DNA of 64,000 nt, taken from contig NC_006396.1 of assembly GCF_000011085.1 (NCBI RefSeq), forward strand, positions 1,178,001-1,242,000, given 5' to 3'. The position numbers were made by a program, and so were the translations under genes. This DNA is from Haloarcula marismortui ATCC 43049. Its GTDB lineage: Archaea > Halobacteriota > Halobacteria > Halobacteriales > Haloarculaceae. The notes beneath the pieces were generated by a model that did not search any database, was not told the DNA's origin, and saw only the letters and a list, made by a program, of their open reading frames with translations. Below, piece by piece: positions 24,408 to 32,804 of the stretch. Position 1 is the first letter of the stretch. The number at the start of each line of letters is the position of its first letter.

Positions 24408-25457
24408 GTGCGCGTCCTGAACTATCTCGAACTGGCCGACCGCCTCGACCGGTCGGGCATCGGCACCGCCGTAGACCACCAGCGGGCGGCGCTGTCCGAA
24501 ACCGACATTGAGGTCGAGACGACGCCCTGGCAGGAGGGGCACCCGGCATGGGCGCTGGGGGGCAATATCGCGTTCAACGACCCGATGTTCCGCGAGTTTG
24601 ACATCGCCCACTGCAACATGATCGGGCCGGGCTCCGTTGCCGTGGCCCGGTACGCGGCGCAGGCAGACATCCCGCTCGTCCTCCACGCTCACGTCACCCG
24701 CGAGGATTTCCGGGATAGCTTCCGCGGGTCGAATCTGATCGCGCCGGTTCTGGGCCGCTACCTCCGGTGGTTTTACTCCCAGGCCGACCTCGTCCTCTGT
24801 CCCTCTGAATACACGAAAGGTATCCTCGAATCGTACCCAGTCGACGCGCCGATACGGCCGATGACAAACGGCGTCGACATCGACGCACTGGCGGGCCACG
24901 AGGATATGCGAGAGGACTACCGGCGGCGCTACGACCTGGATGGGATGGTGGTTTTCGCTGTCGGAAACGTCTTTGAGCGCAAGGGGCTGACGACGTTCTG
25001 TGAACTCGCCCAGGAGACGGAGCACGACTTCGCGTGGTTTGGCCCCTACGACGCCGGGCCACAGGCCTCAAAGACCGTCTCCCGGTGGGTGAACAACCCG
25101 CCCGAGAACGTGACCTTTACCGGGTGGGTCGAGGACATTCGTGGTGCCTTCGGGGCCGGCGACGTGTACCTGTTCCCGACGAAGGCCGAGAATCAGGGCA
25201 TCGCCGTGCTAGAGGCGATGGCCTGCGGGAAGGCGGTCGTCCTCTCGGACATTCCGGTGTTCCGGGAGTACTACGAGGACGGTCACGACTGTCTCATTTG
25301 CGCGGACGAGGCCGAGTTCCGCGAAGCGCTGGAGCGCCTCGCCGAGAACCCCGACCTGCGGGAGCGGCTTGGTGAGAACGCAAGAGAGACGGCCAGAGAA
25401 CACAGCTTAGACCGGGTCAGCCGGCGGCTTGTCGAGACGTACGAAGAGCTAGCCTGA
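24408..25457 (+). CDS. GT4-family glycosyltransferase
   Basis: From GTG 24408 (MRVLNYLELADRLDRSG) the protein is 349 residues; upstream in-frame sequence overlaps the divergent rnp4 gene and is not coding-like. The C-terminal Rossmann half carries the nucleotide-sugar signature GNVFERKGLTTF, the later NVTFTGWVEDI, and the EX7E motif in PTKAENQGIAVLEAMACGKA. The N-terminal half ends with CPSEYTKGILE and NGVDIDAL, standard GT4 landmarks. Donor and acceptor are not predictable. A second GT4 gene lies past an MFS carrier, suggesting a common glycolipid or glycan. Confidence 0.85.
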   Translation: MRVLNYLELADRLDRSGIGTAVDHQRAALSETDIEVETTPWQEGHPAWALGGNIAFNDPMFREFDIAHCNMIGPGSVAVARYAAQADIPLVLHAHVTREDFRDSFRGSNLIAPVLGRYLRWFYSQADLVLCPSEYTKGILESYPVDAPIRPMTNGVDIDALAGHEDMREDYRRRYDLDGMVVFAVGNVFERKGLTTFCELAQETEHDFAWFGPYDAGPQASKTVSRWVNNPPENVTFTGWVEDIRGAFGAGDVYLFPTKAENQGIAVLEAMACGKAVVLSDIPVFREYYEDGHDCLICADEAEFREALERLAENPDLRERLGENARETAREHSLDRVSRRLVETYEELA

Positions 25458-25480
25458 GGGTCGTTCGAAGCGGACAGTTG

Positions 25481-26803
25481 TTACGCTGAGAGCGGTTCGC
25501 TGTTGACAGATATCGTTGATGAGCGCCGCCAGACGACCGCGACTAGCACCGCGCCGACCAGCACCAGCGCGCCGGCGACGCCGAACGCGAGCAGGAAGTC
25601 GTAGCCCCCGAGCCAGCCGCCGAGTATCGACCCGACACCGCTCGCGAGCCCGGAGATAGCGGTGTACAGCCCGAGTGCCTCGCCGCGGATCGCCGGCGGT
25701 GCGAGCTGGGTGACGACGCTGGCCGCGGTGACGGCGATGACGGCCCAGGCGACGCCGATGAGGGCGAACACGACACCATTGACCGCTGTGCCGACGAGCG
25801 TGGCCGGGAGGAGCAGTCCCACAGCGGCAACAGCCGGATGGAGCGCCGCGCGGGCGAGCAGGCCCCCGACCTGGAGCCCGCTCGGGCTGTAGCGTTCAGC
25901 GAGTGCGCCAGCACGGTCGTACCACAGCGCCGAGCCGACGCTGGAGACGAGATACAGCGCGAAGACGAGTCCCGATTCGTAGCCGAGCGTCCGCGAGAGA
26001 TACAGCGGCAACGGTCCCCAGAACACGCCGAAACCGACGAAGAAGACGATGACAGCGCCAAAGTAGATTGTCAGTGCCGGGGAGAACCGGGCCGCGACCT
26101 CCCGGGGGTGTAGCGACCGCGTGAGCCAGTACAGTCGGCCCTGACCGACCGGGAACGTTGCGCTCCGGACCGGCAGTCGGCGCGACCGGGCGATAGCCCG
26201 TGCCACCCGGCTGGCCCGCGGACGGTCGATTTCCGTGGGGTCGGGCGGAAGCCACTTCGCTGCGAGAAACGCCGACAGGCCGACGGCAGCCGCACACAGC
26301 CACAGCAGCGACTGCTGGGCGGCAATCTCTCCAAGTGGTCCAGAGAGTAACGCCGTCCACACGAGCCCGAGGACTAACCCACCGGCCCAGCCCCAGCCCT
26401 GATAGCGGTTCAATACAGCGAACCGCGCCGGCCAGTCCCGCTCGACGGTCCCTGCGGTGACAAGCAGCGTCAGTACCGGCGCGACAGCGCCCGCTGCGAA
26501 CCATAGCAGGCCGTTACCGGCGATGACAAGCCACGGCTCCTCAGTAAGCGAGACAAGCACCAGCGCAAGGGTCGCAAGCCCCAGTGCGAGGAGGACGAGC
26601 GACCGACGCTTCCCCGTTTTGTCTGCGATGCGTCCGAAGATGAGTGCGCCCGGCGCACCCGCGGCGGCGGCCACCCCGGCGAGAACGCCCAGCATGAACG
26701 TCTCGCCGCCGATGGCGACGAAATACAGCGGAACAAGCAGTGAGCCCCCGCCCAGCGCAACCGACGCGAGTGCCCAGGCGTACAGCCAGCCGTCCCGGTC
26801 CAT
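25481..26803 (-). CDS. Major facilitator superfamily transporter
   Basis: This 440-residue protein starts MDRDGWLYAWALASVALGG; upstream in-frame sequence overlaps the divergent glycosyltransferase promoter. It has about 12 membrane helices in two groups of six, with a central cytoplasmic loop (SRVARAIARSRRLPVRSA). The MFS loop 2-3 signature is seen as GRIADKTGKRRSLVLLALG. The substrate is unknown. Its place between two GT4 genes may hint at sugar or glycolipid export. Confidence 0.85.
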   Translation of the reverse strand: MDRDGWLYAWALASVALGGGSLLVPLYFVAIGGETFMLGVLAGVAAAAGAPGALIFGRIADKTGKRRSLVLLALGLATLALVLVSLTEEPWLVIAGNGLLWFAAGAVAPVLTLLVTAGTVERDWPARFAVLNRYQGWGWAGGLVLGLVWTALLSGPLGEIAAQQSLLWLCAAAVGLSAFLAAKWLPPDPTEIDRPRASRVARAIARSRRLPVRSATFPVGQGRLYWLTRSLHPREVAARFSPALTIYFGAVIVFFVGFGVFWGPLPLYLSRTLGYESGLVFALYLVSSVGSALWYDRAGALAERYSPSGLQVGGLLARAALHPAVAAVGLLLPATLVGTAVNGVVFALIGVAWAVIAVTAASVVTQLAPPAIRGEALGLYTAISGLASGVGSILGGWLGGYDFLLAFGVAGALVLVGAVLVAVVWRRSSTISVNSEPLSA

Positions 26804-26923
26804 TACCCACAATCCACCACGGTGCCTGAAAAGCGCTCTGGCGCCTGTGCTCCGGTGACAGTCGTCTGACGTGTGGCTTGCCAATGGCAACGGTTTAAGC
26901 CCTGGTCCTGCTACGCCGCGGCG

Positions 26924-28027
26924 ATGGCACTGCCGCACGTCGCGACGTTTACCGACACGTACCTCCCGACCGTCAATGGGGTGACCTACACGGTCGAGAC
27001 GTGGCGGGACCGCTGGCGCGACCGCGGCGGTCGCATGGACGTGGTCTATCCGAAAAGCGACCACGACTCATCCGAAAACGAATACCCTGTCCGGAGCCTT
27101 CCGTTCCCGTTCTACGAGGGGTTTCGGCTCGGGATGCCACAGATACCGAAGGGCGTCCGGGACGCCGAACTGGTCCACGCCCACACGCCGTTCAGCCTCG
27201 GGATGGCGGGCCAGCGACTCGCAGGGAAACTCGACATCCCGTTCGTCGCGTCGTATCACACGCCCACGAGCGAGTACGCCGAGTACGTCTCGTTCAACGG
27301 CGCTGTCGAGTCAGCGGTCCGCTCCAGCGCCGAGAGCTACGAACGCTGGTTCCTGGGCCGTGCCGACACCGTTATCGCGCCAAGCGAGCGCGCAGCGACC
27401 CATCTCCGGGAGTCTATTGGCCTCGATACGACAGTGACCGTCGTTCCGAACGGCGTCGACACGACCGCGTTCGAACCGGTCGACACAACTGCGTTCCGGG
27501 AGCGCTATGACCTCCCTGACGGTCCTATCGTCGGCTACACCGGCCGCCACGGCTACGAGAAATGCTTGGAGGACATCGTCACCGCCTGCGAGGGGCTGGA
27601 CGTGACCGTCGTGTTCGCCGGTGACGGGCCGGCCCGCGAGTCACTCGAAGCGACGGCCGAGCACAGCGACGCCGACGTGCGCTTTCTCGGCTTTTTAGAC
27701 CGCGTGGAGCTCCCCGAACTGTACTCGACGCTCGACGTGTTCGCGTTCCCCAGCCCCGTCGAGACGCAGGGTCTGGTCGCGCTGGAGGCAAACTGCTGTG
27801 GGACGCCCGTCGCCGGTGTCGACGCCGGCGCACTCAGCGACACTATCGAGGACGGCGAAACCGGCTACACCTACGACGAAGGCGATATCGACGGCTTCCG
27901 TCGAGCTATCGAGCGCGTCCTCGACGAGCAGGAACATCTTCGAGAGCGCTGTCTCGCCCGGCGCGATATTATTAGCGTCGAGCACGCCATCGACAAACTG
28001 GCCGACGTGTACGACAGCGTGCTGTAG
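26924..28027 (+). CDS. GT4-family glycosyltransferase (SQDX/GDP-mannose type)
   Basis: This 367-residue protein starts MALPHVATFTDTYLPTVNGV, the classic opening of enzymes that add a hexose to glycerolipids. Further landmarks are VHAHTPFSLGMAG, SYHTPTSEYAEY, APSERAATHLRE, VPNGVDTTAF, GRHGYEKCLEDI and the EX7E motif SPVETQGLVALEANCCGTP. A TATA-like element (cggtttaagc) lies about 33 bases before the ATG, fitting a leaderless transcript. It likely glycosylates a membrane lipid; the exact sugar cannot be told. Confidence 0.88.
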   Translation: MALPHVATFTDTYLPTVNGVTYTVETWRDRWRDRGGRMDVVYPKSDHDSSENEYPVRSLPFPFYEGFRLGMPQIPKGVRDAELVHAHTPFSLGMAGQRLAGKLDIPFVASYHTPTSEYAEYVSFNGAVESAVRSSAESYERWFLGRADTVIAPSERAATHLRESIGLDTTVTVVPNGVDTTAFEPVDTTAFRERYDLPDGPIVGYTGRHGYEKCLEDIVTACEGLDVTVVFAGDGPARESLEATAEHSDADVRFLGFLDRVELPELYSTLDVFAFPSPVETQGLVALEANCCGTPVAGVDAGALSDTIEDGETGYTYDEGDIDGFRRAIERVLDEQEHLRERCLARRDIISVEHAIDKLADVYDSVL

Positions 28028-28059
28028 CCGTCATCCACGCAGCGTCTGAGTCACGCAAC

Positions 28060-28242
28060 TCAGGCCCGCGAGTGCGACCAGCCGATACCGAACGCGAGCC
28101 CGTTGAGCGTTCCAAGCAGCATTCCGAGATAGAAATCCCCCAGTGACACGGCCAGTATCAGGCCGGCCCCGATGCCCAGGGCCAGCCCCTTCAGGACCGT
28201 CGGCCAGTGGAGCCAGCTCAATCGCCCGTCGTCGTCGCTCAT
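28060..28242 (-). CDS. Small glycine-rich membrane protein
   Basis: This 60-residue protein starts MSDDDGRLSWLHWPTVLKGL and has two closely spaced hydrophobic stretches (LALGIGAGLILAVSL and MLLGTLNGLAFGIG) with the glycine spacing of packed helices. It ends 33 bases beyond the glycosyltransferase stop, on the opposite strand, and starts 42 bases downstream of the M48 protease stop on the same strand. Function unknown. Confidence 0.65.
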   Translation of the reverse strand: MSDDDGRLSWLHWPTVLKGLALGIGAGLILAVSLGDFYLGMLLGTLNGLAFGIGWSHSRA

Positions 28243-28283
28243 ACACCTTCTCGGGCCGCCGGCGAGTAAACTGTACCCATTCG

Positions 28284-29429
28284 TCACGGCTGCTCGTGCT
28301 GGTCGAGGGTGGACTGTCGCTCCGTCAGGGCATCGATGCGGTCGTCGACGGCTGGATGCGACCCGGGTAGCACACGTTCGGTGACTGTTCGCCAGCGATG
28401 AGCGAGGCGTTCGGCCCGTCCCTCTGGCGGAGTTTGCTCGTCGGGCGCAATGGCGTGGGGAACCACACAGAGTTCTCGGACGCCGGTCTCGGCGGTTCGG
28501 ATGTCTGTGTCCGGGCGCTGACTGTCTGTCAGCGTCTCCAGCGCGCTGGCAAGTGCCGCCGGGGAGCCACAGATAGCGACACCGCCTGCGTCTGCAGCGT
28601 ACTCCCGGATTCTGGACAACAGCCGGTAGCAGGCCGTGCTAGCGAGATACAGCGTCGCCGTGACCGGTATCGCAATGGCAGCAAAGAGCAGCATCACGAT
28701 TTGAATGTTCCCGCCAGCGAACCACGTCCCGTCCCGGTCCTCACCGCCGAGGAACCAGTGACAAAGCCCCGAGTACTGCACTGTCTTCCCGAGCGTGCGA
28801 GTAAACAGCGCGCTGACGGTCGGGAGGAACGCGGCCGCAGTCATGACGAACGCGTCGCCGTTCTTGAGGTGGGCCAGTTCGTGGGCGATGACGGCGTCGA
28901 GTTCCGCGTCGTCGAGCTGGTCGACGAGCGCCGTGGTCACGAACAGCGTCTGCTCGCCGGGCCGGCTGGCGACGTAGCTGTTGGGCGCTTCGGCGTCGAT
29001 AACCGTCACGTCTGGTGTCGCCATGTCTGCCGTCTGTGCTAACCGAGCCACTCGCCCTTGGAGACGGTCGGCGGTTTCGCTGCGCCGTACCTCCGCCCGC
29101 ATCTCATCGATGGACTCGGGATCGGATGCCCTGGATTCCGTTGCAGTTGTCCCAGCACCCCGGAGCGTCATCCGGTAGCCGTAGATGGACTGGACGGCGA
29201 GGACGAGCGGCGTCCCGACGAGGATAACGGGCCACAGCGGCACGATATCGAACCCCATCGTCCAGAACAGCGTCCCGGTGTCGTACCCGACCAGCGGCAG
29301 GAGGCCAAAAGCGACATGACCCAGCACGTACGCGACGGCGACGGCCACGGCGTCGAACACAACAAGTCCCACTACGAGCGCGAGGAGGCGTGCGCGGAGG
29401 GACCACGTAGTGGACAGGAGGGAAGCCAT
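28284..29429 (-). CDS. M48-family membrane metalloprotease (HtpX-like)
   Basis: This 381-residue protein has two N-terminal helices, a zinc-protease core with HELAH (VIAHELAHLKNGD), two more helices (LLFAAIAIPVTATLYLAS) and the third-ligand helix REYAADAGGVAICG, all in HtpX/Ste24 order. It should degrade damaged membrane proteins at the cytoplasmic face. The C-terminal part after the glutamate helix (THPAVDDRIDALTERQ type) is also family-like: SHPAVDDRIDAL. A TATA-like run (ttttattcgtcat on the minus strand) lies about 30 bases upstream. Confidence 0.87.
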   Translation of the reverse strand: MASLLSTTWSLRARLLALVVGLVVFDAVAVAVAYVLGHVAFGLLPLVGYDTGTLFWTMGFDIVPLWPVILVGTPLVLAVQSIYGYRMTLRGAGTTATESRASDPESIDEMRAEVRRSETADRLQGRVARLAQTADMATPDVTVIDAEAPNSYVASRPGEQTLFVTTALVDQLDDAELDAVIAHELAHLKNGDAFVMTAAAFLPTVSALFTRTLGKTVQYSGLCHWFLGGEDRDGTWFAGGNIQIVMLLFAAIAIPVTATLYLASTACYRLLSRIREYAADAGGVAICGSPAALASALETLTDSQRPDTDIRTAETGVRELCVVPHAIAPDEQTPPEGRAERLAHRWRTVTERVLPGSHPAVDDRIDALTERQSTLDQHEQP

Positions 29430-29520
29430 AATTGTCTGTTCGTCATGACGAATAAAAAGTGTACGGAGGGTTCGGCCCCAGCCTCAGGCCATCGGCTCGG
29501 ATGATTGCTTACTCGCGTGC

Positions 29521-30798
29521 TTATGCCAGTGCGCTGCCGGCCCGGATGATCTGTCGCTCGCCGAACGCCGGCCCGACCAACTGGAGCCCGACCGGCAGTC
29601 CATCGTCGGTTTCGCCAGCGGGAACGGAGATAGCCGGAAGGTTTGCAAGGTTCACCGGCGTCGTGTTGGCGTCGGCCAGATACATCGTGAGCGGGTCGTC
29701 GAGGCTTTCGCCGCGTTTCATCGGCGGGACGGGCATCGTCGGCGAGGCGAGCACGTCGGCATCGTCAAGCGCCTCGTCGAAGTCCTGTTTGACCCACGCG
29801 CGGGCGTCCTGTGCTTTCTTGTAGTACTTGTCGTGGTAGCCCGCTGAGAGGGCGTACGTTCCGAGGAGAATCCGGCGCTTGACCTCCTCACCGAAGCCCT
29901 GTTCGCGGGCGTTCGCGAAGGACTCGTTCCAGTTGCCGTCGTAGCCGCCCGATTGGCCGTAGCGGACGCCGTCGAACCGCGCGAGGTTTGAGGACGCCTC
30001 GGACATGGCGATGACGTAGTACGCCTCAACGGCGTGTTCCACCGACGGGAGGTCGACCTCGTGGTAGCTCGCGCCCTGGGCTTCGAGGTCGTCCATTGCG
30101 TCCCAGAACGTCTCGACGACCGCTTCGTCAGCCCCGTCAAGCAGTTCCGTTGGAACGCCGATAGAGAGTCCGTCGACGTCACCGTCGGCGGCCGCTGCGT
30201 AGGAGCCGTCGGCCTCGGGCGCTTCCTGCGTCGTCGCGTCGTGTTCGTCGGGCCCGGCGATGACATCCAGCAGTTCCGCAGCGCCCTCAACAGACGGCGC
30301 GATGGGACCGATCTGTTCGAGGCTGTTAGCGTAGGCGATGAGGCCGTACCGGGAAACCAGCCCGTAGGTCGGCTTGATGCCGACGACGCCACAGAAAGCG
30401 GCCGGGCAGCGGATAGAACCGCCAGTGTCGCTTCCGAGTGCGAGGTCAGCGTCGCCAGCGGCGACGACAGCAGCCGATCCGCCGGAGGAGCCGCCCGGCA
30501 CGCGGCCTTCAGCGGCGGGGTTCTCGACGGCCCCGAACGCTGACGTTTCAGTGGTCGTCCCCATCCCAAACTCGTCCATGTTCGTCTTGCCGGGGATGGT
30601 CGCGCCGGCGTCTTTCAGCCGCTCGACGACCGTCGCGTCGTACGGCGGCACGTAGTCTTCAAGCATCGCCGAGCCACAGGTCGTCCGGACGCCCTCGGTG
30701 GAGATGTTGTCCTTGACCGCGACGGTCTTGCCCGCCAGTGGGCCGTCATCCGCGCCCTCGATGGTCTCGTCGGTGACGTAGCCGTTGTACTCCGTCAT
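29521..30798 (-). CDS. gatA: Glutamyl-tRNA(Gln)/aspartyl-tRNA(Asn) amidotransferase subunit A
   Basis: This 425-residue enzyme is of the amidase-signature family: GGSSGGSAAVVAAGD carries the nucleophile region and DTGGSIRCPAAFCGVVG the next conserved block, with the catalytic lysine in AVKDNI near the N-terminus. In archaea GatA works with GatC and GatB to amidate mischarged tRNA. The gatC gene ends one base before gatA starts, on the same strand. gatB is not in the window. The length is slightly shorter than bacterial GatA (about 485), usual for haloarchaea. Confidence 0.92.
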   Translation of the reverse strand: MTEYNGYVTDETIEGADDGPLAGKTVAVKDNISTEGVRTTCGSAMLEDYVPPYDATVVERLKDAGATIPGKTNMDEFGMGTTTETSAFGAVENPAAEGRVPGGSSGGSAAVVAAGDADLALGSDTGGSIRCPAAFCGVVGIKPTYGLVSRYGLIAYANSLEQIGPIAPSVEGAAELLDVIAGPDEHDATTQEAPEADGSYAAAADGDVDGLSIGVPTELLDGADEAVVETFWDAMDDLEAQGASYHEVDLPSVEHAVEAYYVIAMSEASSNLARFDGVRYGQSGGYDGNWNESFANAREQGFGEEVKRRILLGTYALSAGYHDKYYKKAQDARAWVKQDFDEALDDADVLASPTMPVPPMKRGESLDDPLTMYLADANTTPVNLANLPAISVPAGETDDGLPVGLQLVGPAFGERQIIRAGSALA

Positions 30799-31077
30799 TT
30801 ACGACACCTTCGGCCCCTTGAACTGCCCTTCTTCGGTGTCGCTGGCGTTCTGGAGCGCCTCCTCTTGCGAGAGGCTCTCTCGTGTCTCGTCGGGGCGCAT
30901 CACGTTCGAAAGTTCGGCCTCTCGTTCCGTCTCGGGGACATCGTCGAGCGCTTCGAACGCGTCGAGAATGTCGGCAAATTGCTCAGTGAACCGTTCGATC
31001 TCGTCGTCTGCGAGGTCGACACGGGCGAGGTCGGCGACGTGCTTAACCTCCTCGGGATCGACGGCGGGGTCGCTCAT
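30799..31077 (-). CDS. gatC: Glutamyl-tRNA(Gln)/aspartyl-tRNA(Asn) amidotransferase subunit C
   Basis: This 92-residue protein starts MSDPAVDPEEVKHVADLARV, the typical GatC N-terminal helix, followed by the FADILDAFEALDDV stretch and an extended C-terminal strap (NVMRPDETRESL) that wraps GatA. The longer frame to 31140 has a non-coding N-terminus. A TATA-like tctataagt lies about 50 bases upstream on the minus strand. Directly followed by gatA. Confidence 0.9.
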   Translation of the reverse strand: MSDPAVDPEEVKHVADLARVDLADDEIERFTEQFADILDAFEALDDVPETEREAELSNVMRPDETRESLSQEEALQNASDTEEGQFKGPKVS

Positions 31078-31209
31078 GTCGGGGCGGAGTGCTGGATGCG
31101 CGGTAAGCGTTTCGAAACACCGGGCAGACTTATAGACCAATTAACAATTAGTGAAGGGAATACACAAGATTTGCCAACTCTTGTTTTCCGTTCCGAAAAT
31201 TGGACTTCT

Positions 31210-31302
31210 GAAACAGACAAAACTTTTAAGTCGCCGTAGATACAATAATTGGTTACAACACGTTTTTCGGGTACGATACCCGGTTGTCCCACCCCCCAAC
31301 AA
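31210..31302 (+). promoter_or_regulatory. TFB promoter and structured leader
   Basis: A TATA-like cttttaagt lies at about 31209-31218, which places the RNA start near 31240 and leaves a leader of about 60 bases, long for a haloarchaeal gene. The leader holds a short hairpin CGGGTA-CGA-TACCCG at 31268-31282, after a T run. The hairpin may affect translation or half-life; this is inference only. Confidence 0.4.
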
Positions 31303-32277
31303 ATGACCGATACCAGCATCCGCCGATACTCGAACGAGCGCGAGACGGAGACAGAGCAGACGGAGGAAGAGGAGTCGGAGTCACTCGTCTGTCCGGAGTG
31401 TAGCGGTGCGTTACTCTCCGACAGCGAGCGCGGTGAAACGGTGTGTGAAGACTGTGGGCTAGTCGTCGAAGAAGACGAGATCGACCCCGGTCCCGAGTGG
31501 CGCGCGTTCGATTCGAAAGAGAAAGACGAGAAGTCCCGCGTTGGCGCGCCGACGACGAACATGATGCACGACAAGGGCCTCTCGACGAACATCGGCTGGC
31601 AAGACAAGGACGCCTACGGCAACTCCCTGTCCTCGCGCCAGCGCGAGAAGATGCAGCGTCTGCGGACCTGGAACGAGCGGTTCCGCACCCGCGACTCCAA
31701 AGAACGCAACCTCAAACAGGCCCTCGGTGAGATTGACCGGATGGCTTCGGCGCTCGGACTGCCAGAGAACGTCCGCGAGACAGCTAGCGTCATCTATCGT
31801 CGCGCACTGGACGAGGACCTGCTGCCCGGCCGTTCCATCGAAGGCGTCTCGACGGCGTCACTGTACGCCGCCGCGCGCCAGGCCGGCACGCCGCGGTCGC
31901 TCGACGAGATTGCAGGCGTGTCCCGCGTCGAGAAAGACGAGATCGCGCGGACCTACCGCTACGTCGTCCGGGAACTCAGCCTCGAAATCCAGCCGGCCGA
32001 CCCCGAGAGCTACGTCCCGCGGTTCGCGTCAGACCTCGACCTCTCCGAGGAGGTCGAACGGCGCGCCCGCCAGCTCCTCCAGAACGCCAAGCAAGAGGGC
32101 GTCCACTCCGGGAAGTCCCCGGTCGGCCTCGCCGCTGCGGCGGTGTACGCCGCTTCACTGCTCACCAATGAGAAGGTGACCCAGAGTCAGGTCAGCGAAG
32201 TCGCCAACATCTCCGAGGTTACCATCCGCAACCGCTACCACGAACTGCTGGAAGCAGAGGACAACATCCACCCCTAA
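31303..32277 (+). CDS. tfb: Transcription initiation factor TFB
   Basis: This 324-residue factor has an N-terminal zinc ribbon (C30, C33, C48, C51) that contacts RNA polymerase, the B-finger region (GPEWRAF, SRVGAP) and two cyclin-like repeats of about 90 residues each (from about 125 and 220), seen in IYRRALDEDLLPGRSIEGVS and YAASLLTNEKVTQSQVSEVA. It recruits polymerase to TBP-bound TATA boxes. Haloarchaea carry several tfb genes; which paralogue this is cannot be told here. The gene is monocistronic. Confidence 0.93.
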   Translation: MTDTSIRRYSNERETETEQTEEEESESLVCPECSGALLSDSERGETVCEDCGLVVEEDEIDPGPEWRAFDSKEKDEKSRVGAPTTNMMHDKGLSTNIGWQDKDAYGNSLSSRQREKMQRLRTWNERFRTRDSKERNLKQALGEIDRMASALGLPENVRETASVIYRRALDEDLLPGRSIEGVSTASLYAAARQAGTPRSLDEIAGVSRVEKDEIARTYRYVVRELSLEIQPADPESYVPRFASDLDLSEEVERRARQLLQNAKQEGVHSGKSPVGLAAAAVYAASLLTNEKVTQSQVSEVANISEVTIRNRYHELLEAEDNIHP

Positions 32278-32320
32278 TCGGTATCGTAACCTAAACCACC
32301 GATTGTGCCGTTCCATCGGT

Positions 32321-32797
32321 ATGGAGACCACTCGGCATTTTGTCGCCACCGTCTACGTTGTTAGCGATGGTTCCGTCGCGCTCCACGAGCACAGTAAGCT
32401 CGATATGTGGCTGCCCGCTGGCGGCCACATCGACCGCGACGAACTCCCTCACGAGGCCGCGCTGCGCGAGACCCGAGAGGAATTGGGCCTCGATGTGGAC
32501 CTCATCGCACCACAACAGGACATCGAGAGCGAGACTGTTCAGTCGATGCCCCAGCCACAGCATTTCCTGCTCGAGGACATCAACGTCAACGCAGAGGGCG
32601 ATGTCGGCCACCAGCACATCGACTTCATCTTCTATGGCCGGACGGACAGCCGCGACATCACACCGGGGCCGGGCGAACAGCCAGCTGACGACTGGGAATG
32701 GTTCTCTGCTGATGAGTTACAGGCCCGAAGTGAGGAACTCCCGGCAGATGTCGTCGAGGTCGGCCAGCGAGCAATCGAATCCGTCCGCGAGGCGTAG
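32321..32797 (+). CDS. NUDIX hydrolase
   Basis: This 158-residue protein carries a complete NUDIX box: GGHIDRDELPHEAALRETRE followed by ELGLD, giving the GX5EX7REUXEEXGU pattern that binds magnesium and the diphosphate. The C-terminal part (DDWEWFSADELQARSEELPA) is typical of NUDIX enzymes acting on nucleotide or isoprenoid diphosphates. Substrate unknown. A short gap separates it from tfb on the same strand, and it is convergent with the AsnB-like gene. Confidence 0.87.
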   Translation: METTRHFVATVYVVSDGSVALHEHSKLDMWLPAGGHIDRDELPHEAALRETREELGLDVDLIAPQQDIESETVQSMPQPQHFLLEDINVNAEGDVGHQHIDFIFYGRTDSRDITPGPGEQPADDWEWFSADELQARSEELPADVVEVGQRAIESVREA

Positions 32798-32804
32798 CCG
32801 CGGC

